From Rouxiella badensis (GTDB taxonomy: Bacteria; Pseudomonadota; Gammaproteobacteria; Enterobacterales; Enterobacteriaceae): DNA of 64,000 bases. This document shows positions 1-9,408 of the stretch, piece by piece. The stretch lies in contig NZ_MRWE01000002.1 of assembly GCF_002093665.1 (NCBI RefSeq), positions 186,001 to 250,000 of the forward strand, in the 5' to 3' direction. Below the pieces are notes generated by a model. The model made no database searches, had not been told where the DNA came from, and worked only from the letters and a program-made list of their open reading frames with translations. How positions within the stretch are numbered: the stretch's first letter is position 1; every line of letters starts with the position of its first letter. The translations under genes were made by a program, and so were the position numbers.

Positions 1-843
1 CGGGCTGATGGTCATGTCCAGCTTGGCGGCGAAGCGCACGGCACGCAGCATACGTACCGGATCTTCACGGTAACGCGTCTCAGGATCGCCAATCAGGCGA
101 ATCACGCCTTCTTTCAAATCTTTCAGGCCGCCGGTGTAGTCGCGCAGCGTAAAGTCAGAAATTCCGTAGTACAGGCTGTTAATGGTGAAGTCGCGGCGCT
201 GAGCATCTTCTTCAATTGAACCAAAGATGTTGTCGCGCAGCAGCATACCGTTCTGAGCCTGCTGGGAAAGATTCTTGTCGTCGGTTTCCTGCACCTGTTC
301 GTGGTGTCCACGGAAGGTCGCTACTTCGATGATTTCCGGGCCAAACATGACGTGGGCCAAACGGAAACGACGGCCAACCAGACGGCAGTTGCGGAACAGT
401 TTACGGACCTGCTCTGGCGTCGCGTTGGTGGTAATGTCGAAGTCTTTCGGTTTCTTGTGCAGCAGCAGATCGCGAACGCCGCCGCCGACCAGATAGGCCT
501 CATACCCTGATTTATTCAGGCGATAGAGCACCTTCAGCGCGTTATCGCTGATGTCTTTGCGTGAAATATCGTGGCCGTCGCGCGGGATAATCGTCATGTC
601 GCCAGACGATACATCGCTTTGTTTGCTCACGTGTTTTTGCTGTGGCTGCTGCGTGCGCGGCGATTGACGCGGTGCAGTGCGTCTTTCACGAACTTCTGGC
701 GCTTTAGCCTTCACCTGTTCAACGTCAGGGGAAGTAATGGGATCGCGGTGGCCTTTATCATCATGAACGGGCGTCTCTTCACGACTGATTTTATCTTCAC
801 GAACTAGCACCTTACGGCAAAAATTGGCTACTCGGGTAAAAAT
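1..843 (-). CDS. pcnB: poly(A) polymerase I, 3' part cut off by window start
   Basis: Adds poly(A) tails to RNA 3' ends, promoting decay and plasmid copy control. The reading frame is open from 843 to the window edge (281 codons). The nucleotidyltransferase signature is visible: GGGVRDLLL near residues 120-127, then the catalytic DFD at 134-136. No ATG, GTG or TTG gives a family-like N-terminus. The frame starts [12 protein letters not shown], which matches E. coli PcnB ([12 protein letters not shown]) from codon one, so the start is ATT at 843-841, preceded by a GAGGTG ribosome-binding site. E. coli pcnB is known to use AUU. Residues about 15-85 form a polar, Q/K/R-rich linker clearly longer than in E. 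coli. It lies 50 bp downstream of gluQ on the same strand. Confidence 0.93.
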   Translation of the reverse strand, partial: MFTRVANFCRKVLVREDKISREETPVHDDKGHRDPITSPDVEQVKAKAPEVRERRTAPRQSPRTQQPQQKHVSKQSDVSSGDMTIIPRDGHDISRKDISDNALKVLYRLNKSGYEAYLVGGGVRDLLLHKKPKDFDITTNATPEQVRKLFRNCRLVGRRFRLAHVMFGPEIIEVATFRGHHEQVQETDDKNLSQQAQNGMLLRDNIFGSIEEDAQRRDFTINSLYYGISDFTLRDYTGGLKDLKEGVIRLIGDPETRYREDPVRMLRAVRFAAKLDMTISP

Positions 844-853
844 GGTACACCTC
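841..853 (-). promoter_or_regulatory. pcnB ribosome-binding site and AUU start codon
   Basis: On the minus strand GAGGTG is followed by four bases (TACC) and then ATT, the first codon of a frame matching E. coli PcnB from its first residue. AUU initiation is rare and inefficient, and in E. coli it limits PcnB synthesis. The same arrangement here suggests the low-expression control is conserved. Confidence 0.8.
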
Positions 854-893
854 GATAGTGTCGGATAAGAATGGCGCAACTTAAAAACAGCGG

Positions 894-1775
894 CTAATCA
901 TAGCTCACACGGGCAAATCGTGGAACTTTTTCCAACGACCAATGCGTTACTGCCCAGCGTAATAATAAAGGCAAAGTTAAATCCTGCCAGCTTTCTGGTA
1001 CAGATTGCCCTAAAAATAACATTGTTTGCACAATTACCGGCCGCGGATCGCCGTCGGGTAGCGCTGGAGCATGATTTTGCTTGGAGAGTTTGTCGCCGTT
1101 GGCATTAAGTGCCAAAGGTAAATGAACGTAACCTGGCGCTGGCAGACCCAAATGCTGATACAGTGACAGTTGTCGCACCGTCGGCGCAATCAGGTCAGCG
1201 CCGCGTACGATATGGTTGACGCCCTGAAAATGGTCGTCGATCACCACCGCCAGATTATAGGCAAACAGCCCGTCGCGGCGGCGGATAATAAAATCTTCTT
1301 CTGCCAGTCCGGCATCAGCAATAAATTCGCCCTGTAGCTCGTCGTGAAAGCGCTGAACCGGCAAGGTTTGATGCAAACGAATCGCTGCATTCTCCGGGCC
1401 ATGACCTGCACAACGGCAGTGGCCGTCATAGGTGCCACCGAGCTGAGAGATACGTTGGCGCGTACAGGTGCAGTAATAGCTTTTACCCTGCTGATGCAGC
1501 CATGCCAGCGTTTCTCGGTAGGCCTCGTGTCGCTGTGACTGCCAGACCACCTCGCCGTCCCACTCTAGCCCGTACTGCTCGAGCTTGGCCAGAATTCGAC
1601 TTGCGCTGCCTGGGACTTCTCGCGGTGGGTCGAGGTCATCGATACGCACATGCCATTGTCCACCCTGTGAACGGGCGTGCAGATAGCTACCGAGTGCGGC
1701 AATCAATGAACCAAAGTGGAGGTCGCCTGAAGGCGAAGGAGCGAAACGACCGATATAGGGAGATGAGATAGACAT
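894..1775 (-). CDS. gluQ: glutamyl-Q tRNA(Asp) synthetase
   Basis: Truncated glutamyl-tRNA synthetase paralogue that attaches glutamate to the queuosine base of tRNA(Asp). It has 293 residues and lacks the anticodon-binding half of true GluRS. It starts [19 protein letters not shown], with the HIGH-type motif in SGDLHFGS. A zinc-binding CTC...Y...C cluster lies near residues 95-120, and a KLSKQ motif (KMSKS type) lies near residue 230. The start at 1775 is chosen because upstream in-frame residues do not resemble the family. It lies 49 bp after dksA, separated by a hairpin, an arrangement known from Shigella and E. coli, where gluQ is co-transcribed with dksA through a terminator. Its queuosine substrate links it to queE and queD in this window. 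Confidence 0.95.
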   Translation of the reverse strand: MSISSPYIGRFAPSPSGDLHFGSLIAALGSYLHARSQGGQWHVRIDDLDPPREVPGSASRILAKLEQYGLEWDGEVVWQSQRHEAYRETLAWLHQQGKSYYCTCTRQRISQLGGTYDGHCRCAGHGPENAAIRLHQTLPVQRFHDELQGEFIADAGLAEEDFIIRRRDGLFAYNLAVVIDDHFQGVNHIVRGADLIAPTVRQLSLYQHLGLPAPGYVHLPLALNANGDKLSKQNHAPALPDGDPRPVIVQTMLFLGQSVPESWQDLTLPLLLRWAVTHWSLEKVPRFARVSYD

Positions 1776-1786
1776 GGCGAGGAGAG

Positions 1787-1810
1787 CGCGGTGTGCAAAA
1801 ACACACCGCG
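1787..1810 (-). terminator. dksA-gluQ intergenic hairpin
   Basis: A perfect 9-bp stem (CGCGGTGTG at 1787-1795, CACACCGCG at 1802-1810) with a 6-nt loop sits between the dksA stop and the gluQ start. No strong U tract follows on the minus strand, so it may be a leaky terminator or attenuator. A terminator limiting gluQ expression has been described at this place in Shigella flexneri. Confidence 0.6.
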
Positions 1811-1824
1811 TGAGTTCCCGTAAC

Positions 1825-2280
1825 TTAGCCGGCCATCTGCTTTTCGCGGATTTCTGCCAGTGTTTTACAGTCGATGCACAAGTCAGCGGTTGGACGTGCT
1901 TCAAGACGGCGGATACCAATCTCTACGCCACAGGATTCACAGAAACCGAAATCCTCGTCTTCCACTTTTTTCAACGTTTTCTCGATCTTTTTAATCAGCT
2001 TACGCTCGCGATCGCGGTTACGCAGTTCCAGGCTGAACTCTTCTTCCTGAGTGGCACGGTCTGCCGGGTCAGGGAAGTTTGCTGCTTCTTCCTGCATGTG
2101 CGTAACGGTACGGTCGACTTCATCCCTGAGCTGATTGCGCCATGCTTCAAGAATCTTTTTGAAGTGGTCCAGCTGGGCGTCGTTCATGTACTCTTCGCCT
2201 GGCTTCTCTTGATACGGCTCCACCCCAGCGATGGCGAGAATGCTCAGGGACGAGGTTTTACGGGTTTTCCCTTCTTGCAT
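1825..2280 (-). CDS. dksA: RNA polymerase-binding transcription factor DksA
   Basis: Binds the RNA polymerase secondary channel and works with ppGpp to reset transcription in the stringent response. It is 151 residues, identical in length to E. coli DksA. The coiled-coil tip motif D71-x-x-D74-x-A76 is present, and the four zinc-finger cysteines occur as CESC and CIDC near residues 114-138. The start at 2280 gives the family N-terminus [10 protein letters not shown]. The next gene upstream is sfsA, with 203 bp between them, room for its own promoter. relA, which makes its partner ppGpp, lies at 40983. Confidence 0.98.
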   Translation of the reverse strand: MQEGKTRKTSSLSILAIAGVEPYQEKPGEEYMNDAQLDHFKKILEAWRNQLRDEVDRTVTHMQEEAANFPDPADRATQEEEFSLELRNRDRERKLIKKIEKTLKKVEDEDFGFCESCGVEIGIRRLEARPTADLCIDCKTLAEIREKQMAG

Positions 2281-2483
2281 GATGCTTCTCCTACATAACA
2301 CGCACTATCGATCCCCAACGGGGGGAAAAAATCAGGCCGCTATAAATACCAGAAGGTGGCGAGGTTGGCAATTATTCATCACAGCCTATTGACAAGCCTG
2401 TGAGAGAAAGCGTATTCGCGACCAGCGGTTTTGGCTGCTGACGACTTCAATTTGGGTACATCACACATCGATTAATAAACAGG

Positions 2484-3197
2484 CTATCGACCTGGAATGA
2501 CCAACGGTAGCCGCTCTGTGAGTTGCATTCCCTCAGCAGAGAGTTCGGCACCATAACACATCACTTCGACACCGTTTTCCTGCACCTGCGTCAATAATTC
2601 TGCGTAGCGGGGATCAATATGGTGTGCCGGAGCCACACTTTCAATGCCTGAATGCAATACTGCGAAAAAAAGTATCGTTCGTTTACCTTGTTCCGCCATT
2701 GATTGCAGTTCGCGTAAATGTTTCTGACCACGCAGCGTCACTGCATCTGGGAAATAACCACATCCTTGTTGCAGCAGCGTGACAGATTTTACTTCAATAT
2801 AGCATTCGGGACGGTTTTCCGCCTGCAATAACAGATCTATACGGCTGTTCTCTGTGCCATAGCGAACCTCAGCGCCGAGTTTACTGTAACCGGATAATTC
2901 GGGTATGCGCTGTTGCTCAATTGCTTCCCGCACGAGCTGGTTGGCGCGCAGGGTGTTGACGCAGATCCAATGCCCGTCCTGCGTTTCAGACAATTCCCAA
3001 CTGTGGGCATACTTTCTTTTCGGGTTATCTGACGTGGAATACCAGACGGTATCACCGGGCGTTGCGCATCCGGTCATGGCACCCGTATTCGCGCAGTGTA
3101 GCGTAAGTTCGCGCCCATCGGCGGTGACGACATCGGCGAGAAAACGTTTGTAACGTTTGATAAGCGTTGCCGGTTGAAGCGGCGGAAAGAATTGCAT
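2484..3197 (-). CDS. sfsA: sugar fermentation stimulation protein SfsA
   Basis: Conserved protein first found as a stimulator of maltose gene expression; it has a nuclease-like fold and reported DNA binding, but its precise role is unsettled. The 237-residue product begins [20 protein letters not shown] and carries the family block [13 protein letters not shown] and the YIEVKSVTL segment (E-x-K nuclease-like motif). The start at 3197 was chosen by family match; in-frame upstream sequence belongs to thpR read in another frame. It is 16 bp downstream of thpR on the same strand, so the two are probably one transcript. Confidence 0.95.
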   Translation of the reverse strand: MQFFPPLQPATLIKRYKRFLADVVTADGRELTLHCANTGAMTGCATPGDTVWYSTSDNPKRKYAHSWELSETQDGHWICVNTLRANQLVREAIEQQRIPELSGYSKLGAEVRYGTENSRIDLLLQAENRPECYIEVKSVTLLQQGCGYFPDAVTLRGQKHLRELQSMAEQGKRTILFFAVLHSGIESVAPAHHIDPRYAELLTQVQENGVEVMCYGAELSAEGMQLTERLPLVIPGR

Positions 3198-3213
3198 CAA
3201 ATCGGCTCTCTGA

Positions 3214-3756
3214 TTAGCAAGGGGATGACGCGACCAACGGCCAGCTTTGCAGGCACTGATAGCGGGTGCGTCCCTGATGATACTGGGACTCGTAAAGACT
3301 GAATTCGTTAGCATCGAGCTGCCACTCAGGCGTCGAGGCGGGCAATGCCACCGGACGCGTTGCGCCGCGCAGCAGGGAAACGTGGGGATGAAACGGCAGC
3401 GTTGACTGATAACAACCGTTGCGCGCAGCGTGTGAGCGCAGCAGGGAGGCCAGTTGCAGGAGCGCAAGCGGTGCACGTCGAGTGCCTAGCCAGACAACGC
3501 CCGGGCGCGGCCAGTGGCCCAGGTCGTCAAGCGTTAAACTAAACGTCGGTGACGTTATGCGGGAAGCAATCCCGCTCAGCACCCTGGCCTTAGCGTCGCT
3601 GACGTCGCCCAGAAAGGCCAGCGTCAGATGAAGATTGGCCGCCGCAACAGGACGCCCCGCCTCGGCCTCAAAACTGTCGGCGCGCCACTGTATCACCTGC
3701 TTTTGCAGCTTGGTCGGCAAAGGAAGGGCGAAAAAAAGGCGGCGTGATTCAGACAT
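3214..3756 (-). CDS. thpR: RNA 2',3'-cyclic phosphodiesterase
   Basis: 2H phosphoesterase (formerly LigT) that opens 2',3'-cyclic phosphates on RNA ends and can join tRNA half-molecules in vitro. It is 180 residues. The two H-x-T/S signatures are visible: H43-L-T45 in NLHLTLAF and H125-V-S127 in HPHVSLLR. It is probably the first gene of a thpR-sfsA transcript and diverges from hrpB, with 138 bp between them for both promoters. Confidence 0.93.
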   Translation of the reverse strand: MSESRRLFFALPLPTKLQKQVIQWRADSFEAEAGRPVAAANLHLTLAFLGDVSDAKARVLSGIASRITSPTFSLTLDDLGHWPRPGVVWLGTRRAPLALLQLASLLRSHAARNGCYQSTLPFHPHVSLLRGATRPVALPASTPEWQLDANEFSLYESQYHQGRTRYQCLQSWPLVASSPC

Positions 3757-3894
3757 GATTTTTCCTTGAGGGTAAGGTTACTGAACGCGGCTACATACCG
3801 GCAGTAAGGCTAAATGCTACAATTCATCCCGGTCTGCGACAATTTTTTCTATTACAATGCCGGCCCTGAATACTGAATCATCAATGGAGAATCT

Positions 3895-6333
3895 GTGTCT
3901 TTACTGCCCGTCGGTGCCGTTTTGAACCAAGTTATTGCCGCGCTGCAACAGGCGCAGCAGGTGTTATTGCATGCGCCCACCGGAGCCGGTAAGTCGACCT
4001 GGTTACCGTTGCAGATTCTTAAGTCCGGCCTGTTTCCAGGAAAAATCTTGCTGCTTGAGCCTCGCAGACTGGCGGCAAAGAGCGTGGCCTATCGTCTGGC
4101 GCAGCAGCTTGGTGAACAACCGGGGCAGACTGTCGGCTACCGCATGCGCGCCGAATCAAAGACCAGCGCGGAGACGCGCCTCGAGGTGGTCACCGAGGGA
4201 ATTTTAACCCGCATGGTGCAGCAGGACCCCGAGCTTGCCGACTACTCGCTGGTTGTTCTCGATGAATTCCATGAACGCAGTTTGCAGGCCGACCTTGCGC
4301 TGGCGCTGCTGCTCGACGTGCAGCAGGGGCTGCGTGAAGATTTGCGGTTGCTGATTATGTCGGCGACGCTCGACAACGCCCGCCTGTCGCCGCTGCTGCC
4401 TGACGCGCCGGTCATTATCTCTGAAGGCCGCAGTTTTCCGGTCGAGCGCCATTATCTGCCGCTCGCCAGTCATGAGCGTCTCGACGAAGGCGTTGCGCGT
4501 ATCGTCAGCCGTCTCATGGCCGAGAATAGTGGCTCGATGCTGCTATTTTTACCCGGCGTGGCGGAAATCACCCGTACGCAAAATCTCCTGACCGGACGGC
4601 TGAGCGACGACGTCGATCTCTGTCCGCTTTACGGTGCGCTTTCGCTGGAACAGCAGCAGAAAGCGATTCAACCTGCGTCGACCGGTCGTCGCAAGGTGGT
4701 GCTGGCGACCAACATTGCCGAGACCAGCCTAACTATTGAAGGCATTCGGCTGGTGGTCGACAGCGGTCTGGAGCGCAGCGCGCAGTTTGACGCCCGCAGC
4801 GGGCTGACGCGGCTTGTCACGCAACGCATCAGTCAGGCGGCGATGACTCAGCGTGCAGGGCGCGCTGGGCGTCTCGAGCCGGGACTGTGCTGGCACCTGT
4901 TCAGTAAAGAGCAGGCCGAGCGTGCCGCTGCGCAAAGCGAAGCGGAAATTCTACAAAGTGATTTAAGCGGTCTATGGCTGGAGCTGTTGCAGTGGGGATG
5001 TCAGGATGCTTCGCAGCTGACGTGGCTCGACGCGCCACCGGCTATCGCGCTCAAGGTCGCGCAGCGGCTGCTGAGCTCGCTGGGCGCGATAGACGACGAG
5101 GGCAAACTTACCCCGGTCGGGCGTTCTATGGCACAGATTGGCTGCGAACCGCGTCTTGCGGCGATGCTGGTGCAGGCCGAGCGCCAGGGGGCTGACGCGC
5201 TCGCCACCGCGGCGCTGCTGGCCGCCATTATTGAAGAACCTCCGCGTGGGGGGCAGCCGGATATCGACTACTGGCTTAGCCGACCGCAGCCGCACTGGCA
5301 GCGTCGTGCCCGTCAGCTCAGTCAGCGACTTTCGCGCAGCAGCGGACAGGTTGATGCCTCGCTTGCTCCCTGGCTGCTGGCCTCGGCGTTCAGTGACCGT
5401 ATCGCCGAGCGACGCGGGCTCGATGGCCGTTATCAACTCGCGAACGGTTTGGGCGCCTCACTGGCGCAGGACGATGCATTAACCCGCGCTCCCTGGTTGG
5501 TCGCGCCGCAGCTGTTGCAGGGCAATAACAGCCCTGATGCACGCATTCTGCTGGCCATCACGCTGGACGCTTCTCAGCTTGCCGCGCGGCTACCCAAGAT
5601 TGTTAAAGAGCAGACCGCCGTCGAATGGGACGAAGAAAAAGGGACCCTGCGCGCGTGGCGACGCTGGCAGGTTGGGCGTCTGGTGTTGAAGGCGCAGCCG
5701 CAGGCTAAACCGGCGGACGAAGACCTACAGCAGGCGCTGCTTGAGTGGGTGAGAGCGCAGGGGCTTCAGGGGCTGACCTGGTCAACGGCGGCCGAACAGC
5801 TGAGGATTCGCCTGATGTGCGCCGCGAAATGGCTGCCGGAAATCAGCTGGCCAGCGATGGATGACGCAAGCCTGCTCGATAACCTCGAGCAGTGGTTGCT
5901 CCCGTCGCTCAACGGCGTTCGCAGCCTGCGTGCGTTACAGCAGATTGATCTGGCAGAGGCATTGCTGCGCCTGATGAGTTGGGATCAACGTCAGCGTCTT
6001 GACGCTAATTTACCCACCCATTACAGCGTCCCGACTGGCAGTCGGCTGGCAATCCGCTATCATAGCGACCAGCCACCGGCGCTGTCGGTGCGTTTACAGG
6101 AGATGTTTGGAGAGCAACGCAGCCCGATGCTGGCCGAAGGCCGCGTCGCCGTGGTGCTAGAACTGCTTTCCCCAGCACATCGGCCTTTGCAAATAACCCG
6201 TGATTTGGCCGCCTTCTGGCAGGGCTCCTATCGCGAGGTTCAAAAAGAGATGAAGGGCCGATACCCTAAACACCCGTGGCCGGATAATCCCGCCGAGGCG
6301 TTACCCACGCGTAGAACCAAGAAATACAGCTGA
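3895..6333 (+). CDS. hrpB: ATP-dependent RNA helicase HrpB
   Basis: DEAH-type superfamily 2 helicase of unknown physiological substrate. It is 812 residues: Walker A GAGKST at 30-35, a DEFH form of the DEAH box in VVLDEFHERS, motif III SAT, and motif VI QRAGRAGR, then the HrpB-specific C-terminal domain. The start is GTG at 3895, supported by a GGAG Shine-Dalgarno six bases upstream and by the family N-terminus (SLLPVGAVL). It sits between thpR and mrcB as in E. coli. Confidence 0.96.
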   Translation: MSLLPVGAVLNQVIAALQQAQQVLLHAPTGAGKSTWLPLQILKSGLFPGKILLLEPRRLAAKSVAYRLAQQLGEQPGQTVGYRMRAESKTSAETRLEVVTEGILTRMVQQDPELADYSLVVLDEFHERSLQADLALALLLDVQQGLREDLRLLIMSATLDNARLSPLLPDAPVIISEGRSFPVERHYLPLASHERLDEGVARIVSRLMAENSGSMLLFLPGVAEITRTQNLLTGRLSDDVDLCPLYGALSLEQQQKAIQPASTGRRKVVLATNIAETSLTIEGIRLVVDSGLERSAQFDARSGLTRLVTQRISQAAMTQRAGRAGRLEPGLCWHLFSKEQAERAAAQSEAEILQSDLSGLWLELLQWGCQDASQLTWLDAPPAIALKVAQRLLSSLGAIDDEGKLTPVGRSMAQIGCEPRLAAMLVQAERQGADALATAALLAAIIEEPPRGGQPDIDYWLSRPQPHWQRRARQLSQRLSRSSGQVDASLAPWLLASAFSDRIAERRGLDGRYQLANGLGASLAQDDALTRAPWLVAPQLLQGNNSPDARILLAITLDASQLAARLPKIVKEQTAVEWDEEKGTLRAWRRWQVGRLVLKAQPQAKPADEDLQQALLEWVRAQGLQGLTWSTAAEQLRIRLMCAAKWLPEISWPAMDDASLLDNLEQWLLPSLNGVRSLRALQQIDLAEALLRLMSWDQRQRLDANLPTHYSVPTGSRLAIRYHSDQPPALSVRLQEMFGEQRSPMLAEGRVAVVLELLSPAHRPLQITRDLAAFWQGSYREVQKEMKGRYPKHPWPDNPAEALPTRRTKKYS

Positions 6334-6486
6334 ATTTTCAGACCTTTCTTCTATGCAGGATGAAAGGCCAGGAACAGAGTAAGCGCCAGTTTCGACACAG
6401 CTCTTATTTTAAAAAACATTTTTCAAATAACCGCAGTAAATAGCATCCGGCATTTTTTTATAAGTCGGGTCTGATGGAGATTAAGT

Positions 6487-9120
6487 ATGTCTGGCGATGA
6501 TCGCGAGCCGATTGGCCGTAAAGGCAAACCGTCACCCCCTAAGCCCAAGCGCGGGCGCCCCGTGCGCCGTAGCCGTGACGACGAAGAAGAGACCCGTTAT
6601 AGCTATCAGGGCGATGATGAACAGGACGATGATGACGTTAGTAGAAATGCAGCACCTCAGGAGTCACGCATGACTCCCCGTAAAACTGCCAAGGGCGGCA
6701 AGGCTGGCAACGGCAAGAAGCCGCGTAAAAAACGCCGCTGGTTTGGTCTGCTGATCAAGCTGTTTATCATCTTCGTGGTATTGATGGCCGCCTGGGGCGT
6801 TTATCTCGACTCCGAAATTCGTGGGCGTATCGACGGCAAAGTCTGGCAGCTGCCTGCCGCCGTCTATGGCCGCATGGTGACGCTGGAGCCGGGCACGCCG
6901 TATACTGAAAAAGAGATGATTAACCTGCTGGAAGGGACGCAGTATCGTCAGGTTACGCGCATTACTCGTCCGGGCGAATTCAGCGTGAAGGGCGGCAATA
7001 TCGATTTGCTGCGCCGCCCGTTTGACTTCCCAGATGGTAAAGAAGGTCAGATCAACGCGCGTCTGATTTTCAAAGGCAATCAGCTTGCCGAAATCAAGAA
7101 CATGGACAACAATCGCGACTTCGGGATTTTCCGCCTCGATCCGCGTCTGATAACCATGTTGCAGTCGCCAAACGGCGAGCAGCGCCTGTTTGTTCCGCGT
7201 TCCGGCTTCCCGGATTTGCTGGTGCAGACGCTGATTGCCACCGAAGACCGCCACTTCTACGAGCATGACGGCATCAGCCCATATTCTATCGGTCGTGCGT
7301 TCGTGGCTAACCTGACGGCAGGACACGCGGTACAGGGCGGCAGTACGCTGACTCAGCAGCTGGTTAAAAACCTGTTCCTGACCAATCAGCGCACCCTGTG
7401 GCGTAAGGCGCGCGAAGCCTATATGGCTATCCTGATGGACGGTCGCTACAGCAAAGACCGCATCCTTGAGCTTTACCTCAACGAAGTGTATCTGGGCCAA
7501 AGCGGTTCAGATCAGATTCGTGGTTTCCCGCTGGCCAGCCTTTACTACTTCGGCCGTCCGGTTGACGAGCTGAGCCTTGACCAACAGGCGCTGCTGGTTG
7601 GGATGGTAAAAGGGGCTTCGCTGTATAACCCGTGGCGTAATCCGAAGCTAGCGCTCGAACGTCGTAACCTGGTGCTGCGTTTGCTGCAGGAGCAGGGGAT
7701 TATCGATAAAGAGCTGTATGACATGCTCAGCGCGCGTCCTCTTGGCGTGCAGCCGAAAGGTGGGGTGATTTCACCACAGCCGGCGTTCATGCAGATGGTT
7801 CGCCAAGAGCTACAGCAGAAACTCGGCGATAAAATTACCTCGATGTCCGGCGTGAAGATCTTCACCACCCTGGATCCGATCGCTCAGGACGGCGCAGAGA
7901 AAGCGGTAGAAGAAGGTATTCCTCTTCTGCGTAAGCGCAGCGGCTTTAACGACATTGAAACAGCGATGGTCATCGTTGATCGCTACACCGGCGAAGTGCG
8001 TGCGATGGTTGGCGGAGCGGAAACGCAGTTCGCCGGCTTCAACCGTGCGATGCAGGCGCGTCGTCAGGTCGGCTCACTGGCTAAGCCAGCGACTTATTTG
8101 ACCGCGCTGAGTGATCCGAACAAGTATCGTCTGAACACCGTACTTGCCGACCAACCGCTGTCTATCAAACTGTCGAACGGCCAGACCTGGTCACCGCACA
8201 ACGATGATAATCAGTTCCGTGGTCAGGTACTGTTGGTGGATGCGCTGGCGCGTTCGATGAACGTGCCCACCGTGAACCTCGGTATGGCGGTCGGACTGGA
8301 CAACATTACCAAGACGCTGATCAACCTGGGTATTCCTAAAGAGTCGTTGAGCCAGACGCCATCTATGCTGCTGGGTGCGATTGCCCTAACGCCGATGGAA
8401 GTGGCTCAGGAATACCAGACAATCGCCAGCGGCGGTAACCGGGCGCCATTGTCGGCGGTTCGCTCGGTCATTGCCGAAGACGGCACCGTGCTGTACCAGA
8501 GCTATCCACAGGCGGAGCGCGTTGTTCCCTCCGAGGCGGCTTATCTGACGATGTACGCGATGCAGCAGGTGGTGGCAGAAGGAACCTCACGCCAGCTGGC
8601 GGTGAAATATCCGAAGCTGCATCTGGCGGCGAAAACCGGTACTTCCAACGAACTGCGCGACAGTTGGTTTGCAGGGATTGACGGTAACCAGGTGGCGATT
8701 ACCTGGGTAGGACGCGACAACAACGGTCCTTCCAAACTGTGGGGTGCGACCGGTGCGCTACAGCTTTACAGCCGTTATCTCGGCAACATCACGCCAATGC
8801 CGCTGGACCTGCAGGTCCCAGACGACGTGAGCATGATGAACATCGATGACAGCGGTAACTTTATCTGTAACAACGGCGGCGGTGTGATGACCGGCGGCGG
8901 GTTGCGCGTGATTCCTGTATGGACCGACAATGCTCAGCAGCTGTGCCAGGCCTCTCAGGCGGCGGCTTATCAGCAGCAGCAACAGCTTTTGCAGCAACAA
9001 CAGCAGCAACAGCAACAGGGCCAACCGCAGGGTCAGCCGCAACAGCAGCAGCCTCAGGACAATCAAAAGGACAGCAACGGTGTTGCAGGCTGGATAAAAG
9101 ACATGTTCGGCTCAAAATAG
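6487..9120 (+). CDS. mrcB: penicillin-binding protein 1B, bifunctional murein synthase
   Basis: Class A PBP that polymerises glycan strands and cross-links peptides. It is 877 residues: a charged cytoplasmic N-terminus, one membrane segment near 85-105, the UB2H domain, a glycosyltransferase domain with catalytic E253 in TEDRHFYEHDG, and a transpeptidase domain with S530 (SLAKP), SMN and KTG at 716-718. The start has a GGAG site. The C-terminal tail is unusually glutamine-rich, with a run of nine Q among longer Q/P/G repeats before the conserved WIKDMFGS end. Internal Met codons could give a shorter form, as known in E. coli. Confidence 0.98.
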   Translation: MSGDDREPIGRKGKPSPPKPKRGRPVRRSRDDEEETRYSYQGDDEQDDDDVSRNAAPQESRMTPRKTAKGGKAGNGKKPRKKRRWFGLLIKLFIIFVVLMAAWGVYLDSEIRGRIDGKVWQLPAAVYGRMVTLEPGTPYTEKEMINLLEGTQYRQVTRITRPGEFSVKGGNIDLLRRPFDFPDGKEGQINARLIFKGNQLAEIKNMDNNRDFGIFRLDPRLITMLQSPNGEQRLFVPRSGFPDLLVQTLIATEDRHFYEHDGISPYSIGRAFVANLTAGHAVQGGSTLTQQLVKNLFLTNQRTLWRKAREAYMAILMDGRYSKDRILELYLNEVYLGQSGSDQIRGFPLASLYYFGRPVDELSLDQQALLVGMVKGASLYNPWRNPKLALERRNLVLRLLQEQGIIDKELYDMLSARPLGVQPKGGVISPQPAFMQMVRQELQQKLGDKITSMSGVKIFTTLDPIAQDGAEKAVEEGIPLLRKRSGFNDIETAMVIVDRYTGEVRAMVGGAETQFAGFNRAMQARRQVGSLAKPATYLTALSDPNKYRLNTVLADQPLSIKLSNGQTWSPHNDDNQFRGQVLLVDALARSMNVPTVNLGMAVGLDNITKTLINLGIPKESLSQTPSMLLGAIALTPMEVAQEYQTIASGGNRAPLSAVRSVIAEDGTVLYQSYPQAERVVPSEAAYLTMYAMQQVVAEGTSRQLAVKYPKLHLAAKTGTSNELRDSWFAGIDGNQVAITWVGRDNNGPSKLWGATGALQLYSRYLGNITPMPLDLQVPDDVSMMNIDDSGNFICNNGGGVMTGGGLRVIPVWTDNAQQLCQASQAAAYQQQQQLLQQQQQQQQQGQPQGQPQQQQPQDNQKDSNGVAGWIKDMFGSK

Positions 9121-9172
9121 GGCTGACAGGGCTATTTTAGGCCAAGTCATTAACAGCAACTTCCTGATTTAT

Positions 9173-9201
9173 AAAGCGCGATGAAAATCGCGCTTTTTTT
9201 T
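9173..9201 (+). terminator. rho-independent terminator after mrcB
   Basis: Ten-bp stem AAAGCGCGAT/ATCGCGCTTT (9173-9182 and 9187-9196) with a GAAA tetraloop, followed by a run of T to 9201. It separates mrcB from the fhu operon. Confidence 0.92.
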
Positions 9202-9352
9202 ATTCTTTTTCCGACCGGCCCTTACGGCTTTACTTATCAGGTATCAACTGCTTGCTTGACCCTAAACATTGCAGGGACGGCTTTAATTTGCCCGCAGGCC
9301 GCCAAAAGTAAATGCCCTTGCAGTTTCCTTACCGTTCCGCATATCATGCGAT

Positions 9353-9371
9353 GTTTATAATAATAATTATC
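9353..9371 (+). promoter_or_regulatory. Fur box upstream of fhuA
   Basis: The 19 bases match the classical Fur consensus at 15 of 19 positions by hand alignment, including a complete ATTATC right arm and a complete central ATAAT. It lies 38 bp before the fhuA start, so iron-bound Fur should block the fhu promoter. Confidence 0.8.
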
Positions 9372-9408
9372 GTTTCTATTCCCATTCAAACATCTCCAGA
9401 GAATAATA

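Noticed and set aside
3198-3476. 93-codon upstream extension of sfsA
   Set aside because: It lies inside thpR in another frame; SfsA homology begins at 3197.
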